DNA from: an uncultured Deinococcales bacterium
GTDB lineage: Bacteria; Deinococcota; Deinococci; Deinococcales; Trueperaceae
NCBI GenBank assembly: GCA_937934635.1
Contig: CALGZD010000193.1
Coordinates: 1-6,813, forward strand
Length of the DNA stretch: 6,813 nt
Direction: 5' to 3'
Both the position numbers and the translations under genes were made by a program. This document shows, piece after piece, positions 6,067 to 6,813 of this stretch (position 1 is its first letter; each line of letters opens with the position of its first letter). The notes below the pieces were generated by a model. It did no database searches and was not told where the DNA came from. It was given only the letters and a program-made list of their open reading frames with translations.

Positions 6067-6129
6067 GGAAGCGAGCATATCATTATTCAAAGTTAGGATT
6101 CATGGAAGCCTTAACATTACGGATGCATC

Positions 6130-6157
6130 CTTGTATTGGATAGCAAGTATTGGATAC
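6130..6157. repeat. Two tandem 14-bp units in copy B
   Basis: cttgtattggatag (6130-6143) and caagtattggatac (6144-6157) match at 11 of 14 positions and precede CAAGCT. They correspond to the three 14-bp units at 1843-1884 in copy A. Confidence 0.65.
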
Positions 6158-6206
6158 CAAGCTAAAGCTAGTTTGAAGAATATTTCTTACAATGTTGCAC
6201 CTTAGC

Positions 6207-6259
6207 GGTTTATGAATGAACAAAAAAACTGTTCATTACACTTCGTTTGAAAACACGCT
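6207..6259. repeat. Conserved 53-bp repeat core, copy B
   Basis: Matches 2015-2067 at 51 of 53 positions in the same orientation. The inverted repeat is AATGAACA (6215-6222), loop AAAAAAC, TGTTCATT (6230-6237), so both arms are preserved exactly while the loop carries one of the two differences. It lies about 140-195 bases upstream of the barrel-protein start. Confidence 0.85.
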
Positions 6260-6356
6260 GACTCAATCAGTATCTAGTTTGCGGATACACCCTTAACAGT
6301 TAACAACTGACCAACAATTATAGTATGTAAGACAACATTATTAGAACTACATATGC

Positions 6357-6813
6357 TCAGGAGTAACGAAACTTCTTTGCATCTCGCCACATTTTTATTG
6401 CCATAAAAGCTAGAAAAGCATAAACTAGCAAGGTTGTAACTATCAAAATACCATAGACTCTTACGAAGTAACTTTGTGGGATATCCGCAGTTTGCAACAG
6501 TTCAAAAGCTTCAATCACCATAGGATATTCGGTTGCAATGCTCTCATTAGCAATGTCAACACCATACGTCAGCCCTTGATTAACAGAGTTGTCCATAAAA
6601 TTAACAGCGGAGGCAACCATAGGAATAAAAACTGACAAAACACCAAGGGCTGCAAAGAATATCCAAACTCGAACCGAAAAACGCCCAAAGCGTCCAAGTG
6701 AGTCTCGATTAACTATCAAAATACCGATAGCACCTAGTAATTGACACATAAGCAAAAAAAGCGTGAACAGCGTTCCAACAGTTTTTTGTAGAAATGAAGG
6801 TTCTAGCACTGTA
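6357..6813 (-). CDS. Small membrane protein with three transmembrane helices, probably truncated at the window edge
   Basis: The frame is open to the right edge; a GTG at 6809 could be a start, but nothing upstream can be seen, so the N-terminus is uncertain. Counting from that GTG, there are three likely membrane helices: about residues 11-33 (TLFTLFLLMCQLLGAIGILIV, as two runs), 46-68 (starting VRVWIFFAALGVLSVFI) and 115-139 (FVRVYGILIVTTLLVYAFLA). Between the second and third is an approximately 45-residue, mildly acidic loop (FMDNSVNQG to DIPQS). The C-terminus is short and basic (KMWRDAKKFRYS), suggesting it faces the cytoplasm. I recognise no family or catalytic motif. Repeat copy B and the barrel-protein gene lie beyond its 3' end on the same strand. 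Confidence 0.7.
   Translation of the reverse strand, partial: TVLEPSFLQKTVGTLFTLFLLMCQLLGAIGILIVNRDSLGRFGRFSVRVWIFFAALGVLSVFIPMVASAVNFMDNSVNQGLTYGVDIANESIATEYPMVIEAFELLQTADIPQSYFVRVYGILIVTTLLVYAFLAFMAIKMWRDAKKFRYS

Larger units (their letters stand above)
6109..6298. repeat. Intergenic repeat element, copy B (short form), with flanking direct repeats
   Basis: The octamer CCTTAACA occurs at 6109-6116 and again at 6291-6298, framing this region. Just inside lie a left motif TTACGGATGCATCCTT (6117-6132) and a right motif TTGCGGATACACCCTT (6279-6294), in direct orientation and differing at three positions, all transitions. Between them come two 14-bp units, the CAAGCTAAA stretch, a single GCGGTTTA and the 53-bp core, in the same order as copy A. 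No coding capacity is seen. The element sits upstream of the barrel-protein gene and fills most of the gap 6067-6356. Confidence 0.6.

Overview
The window is about 6.8 kb of A/T-rich (roughly 40% G+C by eye), gene-dense bacterial DNA. It reads as ordinary housekeeping chromosome, apart from two intergenic regions that share a repeat. The organism is probably a diderm: one gene encodes a signal-peptide protein that looks like an outer-membrane beta-barrel ending in Phe. The hypoxanthine phosphoribosyltransferase and LOG-family proteins resemble, from memory, those of the Thermus/Deinococcus phylum (for example the DSWRLFRI start of the LOG protein and the RNLPFITS end of Hpt). Several genes lack a clear Shine-Dalgarno site, which also fits that phylum. 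I infer a low-GC member of Deinococcota with modest confidence; no marker gene in the window settles it.

Layout, left to right: (1) the 3' part of a GNAT acetyltransferase on the plus strand (1-483); (2) convergent to it, a minus-strand pair, a LOG-family protein (1070-1771) followed by a Nudix hydrolase (490-981); (3) a 750-base gap (1772-2520) that holds a complex repeat region and, to its right, the upstream region of the next operon; (4) a plus-strand set, hpt (2521-3060), a membrane-anchored M23 endopeptidase with Ig-like domains (3064-4260) and a TPR-like protein (4301-4963); (5) convergent to it and overlapping its stop codon, the predicted outer-membrane barrel protein (4960-6066, minus); (6) a second gap (6067-6356) holding a shorter copy of the same repeat; (7) a truncated three-helix membrane protein on the minus strand (6357-6813).

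How the genes fit together: the Nudix, LOG and Hpt proteins are nucleotide-handling enzymes (clean-up of nucleotide diphosphates, release of free base from a nucleoside monophosphate, and purine salvage). The M23 peptidase and the barrel protein belong to the cell envelope. No defence system, secondary-metabolite cluster, phage or insertion-sequence gene is present.

The main novelty is a two-copy intergenic repeat. A 53-bp core is 51/53 identical at 2015-2067 and 6207-6259. It contains a perfect 8-bp inverted repeat and is surrounded by short tandem repeats whose copy number differs between the two sites. Both copies are framed by short direct repeats and both lie upstream of a minus-strand gene. 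This looks like a small non-autonomous mobile or regulatory element. A second unusual signal is the palindromic word GGCTCGAGCC, which occurs in near-exact form five times, always inside a gene and in the same codon phase.
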